Origin: PGYR01 sp040264895
GTDB lineage: Bacteria; Bacteroidota; Ignavibacteria; Kapaibacteriales; UBA2268
Assembly: GCA_040264895.1 (NCBI GenBank)
Contig: JBDQHL010000063.1
Coordinates: forward strand, 1-7,928
DNA length: 7,928 bases
Direction: 5' to 3'
A program made the translations under genes and the position numbers. Of this stretch, positions 1 to 7,183 are shown piece by piece; position 1 is the first letter of the stretch; every line of letters starts with the position of its first letter. The notes beneath the pieces were generated by a model that had not been told where the DNA came from, did not search any database, and saw only the letters and a list, made by a program, of their open reading frames with translations.

Positions 1-1974
1 AAAAAGAGTTCTACATCTTCAAAAAAAGATTATACTATAGATTATAAGTCAGAGTTAAACTCTGAACAATATAAAGCTGTTATGCATGATAAGGGCCCTG
101 CTCTTGTTTTGGCTGGTGCTGGTACTGGTAAAACTAGAACTTTGACATATAGAGTATCTAGATTGATTGAAGATGGTATTAATCCACGTTCAATATTGTT
201 ATTAACCTTTACAAGGAAAGCATCGAAAGAAATGCTGGAAAGAACCACCAAACTATTAGACACAAGAGCTGGTATGATAACTACTGGAACTTTTCATTCT
301 TTTGCACTTAAAATACTAAAACAGTATTACAAAGAAATAGGATTTAATCAAGAATTTAGTGTAATAGATCAACAAGATGCTGCTGATACAATTGATTTGA
401 TTAGAGGTAAATATTTACCACCAAAACTAAGAAAAAGATTTCCTAAGAAGAATACGATACAAAAGATTCACTCATTATCATCAAACAAAAGTATCACTGT
501 AGGAGAGGTATTAAACGACTACTATCCAAAATTTACTGATTATGAAGATAAGTTGAATACTATTCTGGTAGATTATAGTAAATATAAGAGAAATGCTGAT
601 ATTATGGATTATGACGATTTGCTAATATATCTTTTGGAATTGCTAAAAGGGAATGAAAAGGTCAGAAAAAAAATAAATCTTTCATACAGTTATTTATTAG
701 TCGATGAATACCAAGACACCAATAGAATTCAACATGAGATTATATTAAATTTAGGTGGAAAAGAAAATAATATAATGGCTGTTGGTGATGATGCTCAGTC
801 AATTTACTCATTCCGAGGAGCTGAACATGATAATATATTCTTTTTTCCAGACAGCTTTGAAGACTGTAAACTATTTAAAGTAGAAGAAAACTATAGAAGC
901 ACTGAGCAAATACTTGATTTAAGTAATGAAGTACTAAACAGAGCTGCATTTAAATATGAGAAAAAATTATTTACAAAACAGCGTACTGGAGATAAGCCCT
1001 ATTTAGTAGCAGCTAATAAAGAACGGCAGCAATCACAGTTTGTTGTTCAACAAATATTAGAATTAAGAGAGCAAGGTATAGAGTTAGAAGATATAGCAGT
1101 ACTTTTCAGATCTAGTTATCACTCTTTTGACTTAGAAATTGATTTAAACAAATCAAATATACCATATGTCAAGTTTGGTGGTATGAAGTTGATTGAGACA
1201 GCCCACATAAAAGACTTAATTTCATATCTTAGGTTGTTATTCAATCCAAAAGATGTAGTGGCTTGGCAAAGGGTATTAAAGTTGATAGATGGAGTTGGCC
1301 CTGCTACTACTAGAAAAATTATTGATAATATCAGTGACAACACGCTAACTATTGATAATTTTAAACTAGTGCTTCCAAGCATCAATAAGAATGATGGAAT
1401 AAAAAACTTATTCAAAATAATTTCTCAGCACTTTGACCCAAGTGACTTGACATATGCCGCTTCTGAAATTGCTTATTTTTATAAAGATTTTTTAGATGAG
1501 AAGTATGATAATATTGGTAAAAGATGGAAAGATATTGAAACATTTCTACAAATAACTGAACAATACTCAGATCTGCCTACATTTTTAAACGACATGGCCT
1601 TAGACCCACCAGTGAATTCAGTAGAAGATTTGGAGGCTGAATCAAAAGAAGATGAATATTTAACTATATCGACTATTCACTCTGCGAAAGGGCTGGAATG
1701 GAAAGTTGTGTTTTTAATATGGGCAACGGAAGGAAAGTTTCCTTCAGCAAAGTCTGTACACACGATAGATTCATTAGAAGAAGAAAGAAGATTATTCTAC
1801 GTAGCAATAACACGTGCAAAAGATTATTTATATATTGTCTATCCTTTTGGTATTTTTGATAGAGAGAGTGGAATGGTTTTGAGTGAACCTTCACGTTTCA
1901 TCCAAGAAATAGATGATAAAATATTAGAAAAGTATATACTTACGGATGAAGAGATTTCAGACGAAGAAGAGTAA
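1..1974 (+). CDS. UvrD/PcrA-type superfamily 1A DNA helicase, 5' partial
   Basis: ATP-driven 3'-5' DNA helicase of the UvrD/PcrA/Rep family, acting in the cytoplasm in excision repair and in clearing proteins or recombination intermediates from DNA. The frame is open from base 1 and gives 657 visible residues, so the true start lies outside the window. The first ATG (base 82, residue 28) cannot be the start because the Q-motif LNSEQYKAV lies before it at residues 19-27. Further motifs in order: Walker A GAGTGKT (39-45), Ia with LTFTRKA (about 68-74), Ib TGTFHSF (about 95-101), Walker B VDEYQD (234-239), III GDDAQSIYSFRGA (262-274), IV ENYRST (296-301), V TIHSAKGLEW (558-567), VI with RRLFYVAITRAK (596-607). 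All catalytic motifs are intact. A Ser/Lys-rich stretch precedes the Q-motif. The protein stops about 50 residues after motif VI with an acidic tail, so the longer C-terminal region of typical PcrA/UvrD (Tudor-like domain) appears absent. Which paralogue this is cannot be decided here. Confidence 0.95.
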   Translation, partial: KKSSTSSKKDYTIDYKSELNSEQYKAVMHDKGPALVLAGAGTGKTRTLTYRVSRLIEDGINPRSILLLTFTRKASKEMLERTTKLLDTRAGMITTGTFHSFALKILKQYYKEIGFNQEFSVIDQQDAADTIDLIRGKYLPPKLRKRFPKKNTIQKIHSLSSNKSITVGEVLNDYYPKFTDYEDKLNTILVDYSKYKRNADIMDYDDLLIYLLELLKGNEKVRKKINLSYSYLLVDEYQDTNRIQHEIILNLGGKENNIMAVGDDAQSIYSFRGAEHDNIFFFPDSFEDCKLFKVEENYRSTEQILDLSNEVLNRAAFKYEKKLFTKQRTGDKPYLVAANKERQQSQFVVQQILELREQGIELEDIAVLFRSSYHSFDLEIDLNKSNIPYVKFGGMKLIETAHIKDLISYLRLLFNPKDVVAWQRVLKLIDGVGPATTRKIIDNISDNTLTIDNFKLVLPSINKNDGIKNLFKIISQHFDPSDLTYAASEIAYFYKDFLDEKYDNIGKRWKDIETFLQITEQYSDLPTFLNDMALDPPVNSVEDLEAESKEDEYLTISTIHSAKGLEWKVVFLIWATEGKFPSAKSVHTIDSLEEERRLFYVAITRAKDYLYIVYPFGIFDRESGMVLSEPSRFIQEIDDKILEKYILTDEEISDEEE

Positions 1975-1977
1975 GAA

Positions 1978-3174
1978 ATGAAGAAATTAAATATATTATT
2001 TTTATTACCAAGATATCCATTTCCTTTGATAGGTGGTGATAGAGTAAAACCATATCATATTATTAAGCATTTAGCAAAAGAACATAATGTTACTTTAGTT
2101 ACATTTTTTCAAGGTAAAAAATTTACTGATAGCTTAAAAAATTCTTTACTAAAATTAGGTGTCGATTTACATGTCATTCCACTTAACCCCATAAATTCAG
2201 GACTAAATTCAACATTAAGACTGTTGTCAAAAAAACCTCTTGAAATACTATATTATGAGGAAAAACAATATCACGAAATGGTTAGTAAATTGATTAAAGA
2301 AAAGAACTTTGACTTAGGATTTTCTTTTTTTATGAGAACAGCTGAATATTTGAAGAATGTAGAGATGCCTAAAATTTTAATGGCTGAAGACTGTAGAACT
2401 GTATATCAACAAAGATCTTATGAAGGTAGCAGTAACTTAAAACAAAAAATAGTTCGTCTTTGGGAGTGGAAGAAGCTAAAAAAATATGAGCCAGAAATTG
2501 TTAATCATTTTGATGTCACAACCTTAGTATCAAATGATGACATAAGACACATGACTAAATTGAATTCGAATGTCAACTATAGATTGTTGACAAACGGAGT
2601 AGATATAGAAAAGTTCACCCCTGATATTAAAACAGAAAGAAATAACTTACTTTTTACTGGTAAATTTGATGTTTGGGCGAATGAACTTATGGTTAGCAGA
2701 ATAGTAAATGAAATATTGCCCTTAGTAAAGAAAAGATTTCCAAACGTAAAACTAACTTTAGCAGGTGCAAACCCTACGAAAGCCATACAGAATCTGAAAA
2801 GTGATGATATTGAAATCTATTCAAATGTTCCAGAAATTGTTCCCTATTTACAAAATGCAGCAGTGTACGTGCACCCTCATTATGGTGGTAGCGGAATACA
2901 AAATAAATTATTAGAAGCAATGTGTGCTGAATGTCCAGTTGTTACTACTTCAACTGGTAATCAAGGGATTGAAGCTAATGATGGTAAAGAAATATTAATT
3001 TCAGATACATCTGAAGGAATTGCAGAGAAAGTTATATCTCTTCTTTCAGATAAACAATTAGCCGACACAATTAGTAATAACGCTCACGAATATATAGTGA
3101 GAAAGCATAGTTGGGAAGCAATATACAATCAGTGTGATGAAATTATCGCTGAGGTTTGTCAGATAAATGAATAA
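1978..3174 (+). CDS. Glycosyltransferase family 4 protein, Stp1-like
   Basis: Predicted cytoplasmic GT-B glycosyltransferase that moves a sugar from a nucleotide donor to a lipid- or glycan-linked acceptor; donor and acceptor are unknown. It has 398 residues, normal for GT4. The N-terminal half opens with a Rossmann strand and glycine loop (LFLLPRYPFPLIGG, residues 7-20), the inter-domain region has LLTNGVDIEKFTP (203-215), and the C-terminal donor domain starts near LLFTGKF (224-230). The donor-binding helix is GSGIQNKLLEAM (304-315), followed by PVVTTSTGNQGIE (320-332). The run GIQNK-LEAM plus GIEA resembles the Stp1 sugar transferases first described with PEP-CTERM/exosortase systems, where the first Glu of the classical E-X7-E motif is also absent (Ser305 here). 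No signal peptide or membrane span is seen. It starts 3 bases after the helicase stop with only a weak purine-rich stretch upstream, and its last 8 bases overlap the next gene, suggesting translational coupling. No exosortase lies in the window, so the Stp1 likeness is by sequence only. Confidence 0.88.
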   Translation: MKKLNILFLLPRYPFPLIGGDRVKPYHIIKHLAKEHNVTLVTFFQGKKFTDSLKNSLLKLGVDLHVIPLNPINSGLNSTLRLLSKKPLEILYYEEKQYHEMVSKLIKEKNFDLGFSFFMRTAEYLKNVEMPKILMAEDCRTVYQQRSYEGSSNLKQKIVRLWEWKKLKKYEPEIVNHFDVTTLVSNDDIRHMTKLNSNVNYRLLTNGVDIEKFTPDIKTERNNLLFTGKFDVWANELMVSRIVNEILPLVKKRFPNVKLTLAGANPTKAIQNLKSDDIEIYSNVPEIVPYLQNAAVYVHPHYGGSGIQNKLLEAMCAECPVVTTSTGNQGIEANDGKEILISDTSEGIAEKVISLLSDKQLADTISNNAHEYIVRKHSWEAIYNQCDEIIAEVCQINE

Positions 3175-3703
3175 GTGTATATTTTTTGATAGAGATGGAA
3201 TAGTAAATCAGCGAAAAATTAATGGATATATACAAGTATATGCTGAATTTGAGTTTATAAAACCTTTTTTCGAAATCTTTAAAAAGACTGATGATTATGG
3301 ATTTCTAAAAATATTAATTACCAACCAACAAGGGATTGGTAAAGGCTTGATGACAGAACAAGACTTGTCAGTCATACATAATAGAATGCAATTTGATTTA
3401 TTTCAGAAAGTTGGATTTGGCTTCGATGATATTTATTATAGTCCTGACCTTGCAAATAGTGGTTCAAGAACCAGGAAACCAGAACCTGGAATGTTACTAG
3501 ATGCTTTAGAAAAATGGAACATTGATAAGAGTAAATCATTTTTTATTGGTGATAATACAACAGATGTTCTAGCTGGTATTAATGCTGGAGTTGACACTAT
3601 TTTTATTGGTTCAGAACAGAATTCGAACGCAAATTATAACTTTGAAGATTTAGAGACGTTTAATATTAAATTTGAAAGAGTAATAGCAGGTTTATCAAAG
3701 TAA
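3167..3703 (+). CDS. HAD-IIIA family phosphatase (GmhB / HisB-N type), zinc-loop ligands missing
   Basis: Predicted Mg-dependent phosphatase that removes phosphate through an aspartyl-phosphate intermediate. Length (178 residues) and motif order fit the family of D-glycero-D-manno-heptose-1,7-bisphosphate phosphatase (GmhB) and histidinol-phosphatase. Motif I is FFDRDGIVN with nucleophile Asp8 and acid/base Asp10; motif II is ILITNQQGIGKG (49-60) with Thr52; motif III is the Lys104 of RKPEPGM; motif IV is GDNTTD (128-133) with Asp129 and Asp133. The catalytic set is complete. Oddly, the Cys-x-His ... Cys-x-Cys zinc loop of GmhB and HisB-N is replaced: the matching positions before RKPEPGM read Ser92, Asp94, Ser100 and Thr102. 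The start codon lies inside the end of the glycosyltransferase gene (8-base overlap, different frame), which suggests the two are made together and that the substrate may be a sugar phosphate such as a heptose. The zinc-loop loss leaves the substrate uncertain, so I give no gene symbol. Confidence 0.85.
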   Translation: MNKCIFFDRDGIVNQRKINGYIQVYAEFEFIKPFFEIFKKTDDYGFLKILITNQQGIGKGLMTEQDLSVIHNRMQFDLFQKVGFGFDDIYYSPDLANSGSRTRKPEPGMLLDALEKWNIDKSKSFFIGDNTTDVLAGINAGVDTIFIGSEQNSNANYNFEDLETFNIKFERVIAGLSK

Positions 3704-3766
3704 AATAAATCATATATTGCAATCGTCTTTGATACAGAAATGAATAATACTCAAATAATTATAATT

Positions 3767-3770
3767 GGAG
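3767..3770 (+). promoter_or_regulatory. Shine-Dalgarno site deciding the thioredoxin start
   Basis: GGAG lies 5 bases before the ATG at 3776. The frame is also open from an ATG at 3740, which would add 12 residues (MNNTQIIIIGEK), but that ATG has no such site, and the extension does not match the usual start of bacterial thioredoxins. The 3776 start gives a standard-length protein. Confidence 0.7.
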
Positions 3771-3775
3771 AAAAA

Positions 3776-4102
3776 ATGTCACAACCAATTCACTTAACAG
3801 ATAGTAATTTTACAGACGAAATTAAAGGTTCAGATGTCCCAGTATTAGTTGATTTTTGGGCTGCTTGGTGTGGACCTTGTAGAATGATAGCACCTATCAT
3901 TGATGAGTTAGCAACTGAATTCTATGGGAAAGCTAAAATCGCAAAAGTAGATGTAGATAATAATCAGCAAGTAGCTATGCAGTATGGTATTAGATCAATA
4001 CCTACTATATTAATCTTCAAAGGTGGAGAGCAAGTAGAAAGTATAGTTGGTGCTGTACCAAAAGAACAAATTGAAAGTAAATTAAAGTCTTTGATTGGGT
4101 AA
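3776..4102 (+). CDS. trxA: Thioredoxin
   Basis: Small cytoplasmic dithiol-disulfide oxidoreductase that keeps protein thiols reduced and feeds electrons to ribonucleotide reductase, peroxiredoxins and similar enzymes; it is itself reduced by thioredoxin reductase, which is not in this window. The start chosen gives 108 residues, against 109 for E. coli Trx1. The active site WCGPC is at residues 31-35 (Cys32, Cys35). The buried Asp26 (VDFW), the partner Lys57, and the cis-proline Pro76 in SIPT are all present, as is the C-terminal FKGGE turn. This is a complete, canonical single-domain thioredoxin with no signal peptide. It follows a 72-base gap after the phosphatase gene and ends 7 bases before the dehydratase ATG, so it may begin a second transcription unit with the three genes downstream, although no clear promoter is visible. 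Confidence 0.97.
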   Translation: MSQPIHLTDSNFTDEIKGSDVPVLVDFWAAWCGPCRMIAPIIDELATEFYGKAKIAKVDVDNNQQVAMQYGIRSIPTILIFKGGEQVESIVGAVPKEQIESKLKSLIG

Positions 4103-4109
4103 TAAAAGT

Positions 4110-4418
4110 ATGCCGGAAAGAGAACTACTTAATGACGAAAGGATAGAAGAAGAATTAAATAGCTTGGTTAATTGGAATAAAGACGGAAAAGAAATAAAGA
4201 GAGAAATAGTAGCAGCCGATTTCGTATCAGCTATTGGTTTTGTTAATTCGGTTGCTATATTATCTGAAACATTAGATCATCATCCTAACATTGAAATCTA
4301 TGGTTGGAATAAGGTTAAAATTAGTATCAGCACGCATGATGCTGGTGGACTTACCGAATTAGATTTCAAGCTTGCCAAAAAAATAGACAATATTAAATTA
4401 AATTCAAACGAGGAATAA
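4110..4418 (+). CDS. phhB: Pterin-4a-carbinolamine dehydratase (4a-hydroxytetrahydrobiopterin dehydratase)
   Basis: Dehydrates 4a-hydroxytetrahydropterin to quinonoid dihydropterin, which recycles the pterin cofactor of aromatic amino acid hydroxylases; homologues in bacteria lacking those enzymes have been linked to molybdenum-cofactor metabolism. The 102 residues match the family in length and along the whole sequence. The active-site signature is complete: Glu53-x3-His57-His58-Pro59, aromatic Trp66, then nine residues to His76 in THDAGGLTELD, with Asp85. The ATG at 4110 is preferred. A TTG at 4095 in the same frame would add five residues and overlap the thioredoxin end, and it has no better ribosome site. 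The gene starts 7 bases after the thioredoxin stop and ends 3 bases before enolase, so it is cotranscribed with them. No hydroxylase or molybdopterin gene is in the window, so its physiological partner is unknown. Confidence 0.93.
   Translation: MPERELLNDERIEEELNSLVNWNKDGKEIKREIVAADFVSAIGFVNSVAILSETLDHHPNIEIYGWNKVKISISTHDAGGLTELDFKLAKKIDNIKLNSNEE
4410..4414 (+). promoter_or_regulatory. Shine-Dalgarno site of enolase
   Basis: GAGGA ends 7 bases before the enolase ATG at 4422 and lies within the last codons of the dehydratase gene. It is the clearest ribosome binding site in the window together with that of thioredoxin. Most other starts here have no good match, which fits high expression of enolase. 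Confidence 0.65.
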
Positions 4419-4421
4419 TAG

Positions 4422-5714
4422 ATGAGTTCTTACATTTATGATGTAATTGGACGTCAGATTTTAGATTCACGTGGAAATCCCACTGTTGAAGTTGAAGTTA
4501 TTTTAGAGGACGGAACTTACGGTAGGGCTGCAGTTCCTTCTGGAGCAAGTACTGGTGAAAACGAAGCACACGAATTAAGAGATGGGAATAAAGATAATTA
4601 TTTAGGAAAGTCTGTTGAGAATGCTATTGATAACATCAACACTACTATCGCTGATGCATTGGAAGGTTTTGACTGCTTGGAGCAAACTCAAATTGATAAT
4701 TTACTAATTGATTTAGACGGTACAAAAAATAAATCTAACTTAGGTGCAAATGCTATACTAGGTGTATCATTAGCTGTTGCAAGAGCGGCTGCAAACCACT
4801 TAATGATTCCTTTATACAGATATATTGGTGGAGTTTCTGCTAATCTATTGCCTACACCAATGATGAATATATTAAACGGTGGAAAACATGCTGATAACAA
4901 TGTTGATATTCAAGAATTTATGATTCTACCGGTAGGTGCGAGTACATTTTCAGAAGCTTTGAGAATGGGCACTGAAGTATTCCATAATTTAAAGTCAGTA
5001 TTAAAATCTAAAGGTTATAATATTTCTGTTGGTGATGAAGGTGGTTTTGCCCCTTCCCTATCTTCGAATGAAGAGGCATTCGAAGTTATACTAGAAGCAA
5101 TAGAAAAAGCTGGATATAAACCGAAAGATGATTTCTTACTTTCTATTGACGTAGCTGCTTCTGAAATGTATGAAGATGGTAAATATAAAATGTATAAATC
5201 ATCTGGGGATTATAAAACTCCAAAAGAGATGATAGATTGGTATTCAGATCTATCTGATAAGTATCCGCTTATCTCAATCGAAGATGGCTTGGACGAAAAT
5301 GACTGGGAGAATTGGGAAAAATTAACTGAAAAACTTGGTGACAAAGTTCAACTCGTTGGTGATGATTTATTCGTAACAAATCCTGATTTTTTGTCAAAAG
5401 GAATTGAAACTAATACTGCAAATTCAATTTTAATAAAAGTAAATCAAATTGGTACTCTTACTGAAACTATAGATGCAATCAACATGGCACATAGAAACGG
5501 CTTTACTAGTGTTATATCACATAGAAGTGGTGAAACTGAAGATACTTTTATTGCTGATTTGTCTGTTGCAATGAATTCAGGGCAAATTAAGACTGGTGCT
5601 CCAAGTAGGAGTGATAGAACTGCCAAGTATAACCAGTTATTAAGAATAGAAGAAGAATTAGATACTGATTCATATTACTCAGCAGATTATCCATTCAGAA
5701 AATTTGATAAATAA
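4422..5714 (+). CDS. eno: Enolase (phosphopyruvate hydratase)
   Basis: Glycolytic enzyme interconverting 2-phosphoglycerate and phosphoenolpyruvate in the cytoplasm, Mg-dependent; in many bacteria it is also a degradosome component. The protein has 430 residues, close to the 432 of E. coli. The start IYDVIGRQILDSRGNPTVEV is canonical, so the ATG is secure. Key residues are present: mobile loop serine Ser40 in PSGASTG, His156 in GGKHADN, catalytic Glu206 in GDEGGFAP, metal ligands Asp243 (SIDVAASE), Glu287 (SIEDGLDE) and Asp314 (VGDDLFVTN), catalytic base Lys339 in the family signature ILIKVNQIGTLTETI, the phosphate-binding SHRSGETED (366-374), and Lys390. All sit three residues before their E. 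coli equivalents. It is followed after 3 bases by the phosphohexomutase gene. Nothing unusual is seen. Confidence 0.98.
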   Translation: MSSYIYDVIGRQILDSRGNPTVEVEVILEDGTYGRAAVPSGASTGENEAHELRDGNKDNYLGKSVENAIDNINTTIADALEGFDCLEQTQIDNLLIDLDGTKNKSNLGANAILGVSLAVARAAANHLMIPLYRYIGGVSANLLPTPMMNILNGGKHADNNVDIQEFMILPVGASTFSEALRMGTEVFHNLKSVLKSKGYNISVGDEGGFAPSLSSNEEAFEVILEAIEKAGYKPKDDFLLSIDVAASEMYEDGKYKMYKSSGDYKTPKEMIDWYSDLSDKYPLISIEDGLDENDWENWEKLTEKLGDKVQLVGDDLFVTNPDFLSKGIETNTANSILIKVNQIGTLTETIDAINMAHRNGFTSVISHRSGETEDTFIADLSVAMNSGQIKTGAPSRSDRTAKYNQLLRIEEELDTDSYYSADYPFRKFDK

Positions 5715-5717
5715 GTT

Positions 5718-7121
5718 ATGATAAAATTTGGAACTGACGGTTGGCGTGGAGTTATTGCTGATGACTTTACCTATGAAAATTTAAGATTTGTTGCGTTAGC
5801 AAGTGCAGACTATTTGAAAGAAATTTCTAATAATAGTGATTACCCTAGCGCTGTTATTGGTTATGACGGTAGGTTTATGTCAAGGGAATTTGCTGAAGAA
5901 GCATCAAGGGTATTAGCATCCCAGGGAATTACTGTTCATATAAGTGATAAAATCTCATCCACCCCACAAGTGTCATTTAACACAAGACAAAAAAAAGCAG
6001 AGTTAGGATTCGTAATTACGGCTTCACACAACCCTGCAAAATATAATGGCTTTAAAGTAAAAAGTAGTTTTGGTGGTCCAGCTACGCCATCACAAATTGA
6101 GAGGCTAGAAGAAATATTACATGATAAGATTGATGAAGGATTTGACTTTAATCTTAAAACCTTCTCTGAATATGAAGAAAATGGGAAAATCAAACAATTT
6201 GATGCAAAAGAATCTTATATAAGACATCTGAAAAAGAAAATTGATTTTGATGTAATTCAAAAAGCTTATTTCAAAGTAATATTTGATCCTATGCATGGTG
6301 CTGGTATGGGAATGCTTTCAGGCCTTATTGAAAAAGTATTTGAACTACATAGTGATTGGAATCCAGGATTCGGAAATGTAGATCACCCTGAACCAATAGA
6401 AAGTTGTTTGCCAGACCTTATAGGAACTATAAAAAAAGGTGATTTTGATTTTGGATTAGCTACTGATGGCGATGCTGATAGATTAGGCGCTGTTGATGGA
6501 GAGGGAAACTTCGTAGATTCTCACAAAATCTTTATGATTTTATTAAGGTATCTGTATGAGAACAAGAAGAAGCGTGGAGATGTTGTTAAGACAGTATCAC
6601 TTACTTCTATGGTTGAGATGTACTGTGAGGATAAAGGAATAAAGTTGCATGAAACACCAGTAGGTTTCAAATACACTGCCGATATAATGACTCAAAAAGA
6701 TGTATTACTTGGTGGTGAAGAGTCTGGTGGTCTTGGTACTTCATTGCACATACCTGAAAGGGATGGAATATTCAATGGTTTATTACTACTTGAAGCAATG
6801 GCAGTAACTGGTAAGTCGTTAAAACAACTTTGTGATGATTTAGATGAACAATTTGGGCCTCATAGATACCATAGGATAGACAAAAAAATGTCTGAAGAAA
6901 AGAAGAATGCTATTCTAGAAGCAGCTAATAAACTTCCTGAAAAAATTGGTAGGTTTGAAGTTGAAAGAATAGATACTAAAGATGGAATAAAGTTTTATTT
7001 TCACAATGCGTGGTTGTTGATCAGAGCATCAGGTACTGAACCGTTATTAAGGTTTTATGCTGAAGCTGAATCCGATACTGTTGTAAACGAGTTGCTACAC
7101 GAAGCAATGAATTTAGCTTAA
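5718..7121 (+). CDS. Phosphoglucomutase/phosphomannomutase family protein (alpha-D-phosphohexomutase)
   Basis: Interconverts hexose-6-phosphate and hexose-1-phosphate through a phosphoserine enzyme and a 1,6-bisphosphate intermediate, linking glycolysis to nucleotide-sugar, glycogen and surface-polysaccharide synthesis. The 467 residues show the four-domain order of the family: N-terminal FGTDGWRG (4-11), phosphoserine loop TASHNP with Ser103, metal loop ATDGDADR (248-255) with Asp250, Asp252 and Asp254, sugar-recognition loop GGEESGG (332-338), and the C-terminal phosphate-binding RASGTEP (436-442). All catalytic loops are intact. The protein cannot be assigned to glucose or mannose from these motifs, so I give no symbol. 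The start is 3 bases after the enolase stop with no Shine-Dalgarno match, which suggests it is read by coupling from enolase. It is the last gene of the plus-strand run and is followed by the hairpin terminator. Confidence 0.95.
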   Translation: MIKFGTDGWRGVIADDFTYENLRFVALASADYLKEISNNSDYPSAVIGYDGRFMSREFAEEASRVLASQGITVHISDKISSTPQVSFNTRQKKAELGFVITASHNPAKYNGFKVKSSFGGPATPSQIERLEEILHDKIDEGFDFNLKTFSEYEENGKIKQFDAKESYIRHLKKKIDFDVIQKAYFKVIFDPMHGAGMGMLSGLIEKVFELHSDWNPGFGNVDHPEPIESCLPDLIGTIKKGDFDFGLATDGDADRLGAVDGEGNFVDSHKIFMILLRYLYENKKKRGDVVKTVSLTSMVEMYCEDKGIKLHETPVGFKYTADIMTQKDVLLGGEESGGLGTSLHIPERDGIFNGLLLLEAMAVTGKSLKQLCDDLDEQFGPHRYHRIDKKMSEEKKNAILEAANKLPEKIGRFEVERIDTKDGIKFYFHNAWLLIRASGTEPLLRFYAEAESDTVVNELLHEAMNLA

Positions 7122-7145
7122 CAATAACAATAAAAATTTATGTTT

Positions 7146-7175
7146 AAAAAGTCTCATATTTATGAGACTTTTTTT
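7146..7175. terminator. Bidirectional intrinsic terminator between convergent genes
   Basis: A perfect 13-base inverted repeat (AAAAAGTCTCATA, 7146-7158, and its complement 7161-7173) is separated by two bases; sterically the loop is wider, with GTCTCAT pairing with ATGAGAC as the core. On the plus strand the stem runs into seven T (7169-7175), and on the minus strand into the complement of AAAAA and the AAA upstream, so it can end transcripts arriving from both sides. It lies 24 bases after the phosphohexomutase stop and about 10 bases beyond the stop of the minus-strand gene, as expected for a shared terminator. Confidence 0.88.
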
Positions 7176-7183
7176 ATACCTAA

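Noticed and set aside
1119..1415. Minus-strand open frame inside the helicase gene, and similar antisense frames in the glycosyltransferase, enolase and mutase genes
   Set aside because: They lie wholly within strongly conserved genes on the other strand and show no recognisable domain or start signal.
3693..3734. 8-base inverted repeat TATCAAAG (3693-3700) / CTTTGATA (3727-3734) across the end of the phosphatase gene
   Set aside because: The 26-base loop is long, the stem is weak and AT-rich, and no T-tract follows; a chance match is likely. It is not a convincing terminator or operator.
3760..3765. TATAAT just upstream of thioredoxin as a -10 box
   Set aside because: A start about 7 bases downstream would fall after the GGAG site and leave almost no leader, and no -35 is found at 16-18 bases (TTGATA at 3729-3734 is 25 bases away).
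3740..3775. Thioredoxin start at the ATG at 3740, adding 12 residues
   Set aside because: The ATG at 3776 has a GGAG 5 bases upstream and gives the normal length; the extension matches no thioredoxin start.
4095..4109. TTG start for the pterin dehydratase
   Set aside because: It adds only five residues with no family support and overlaps the thioredoxin stop; the ATG at 4110 is the usual choice.
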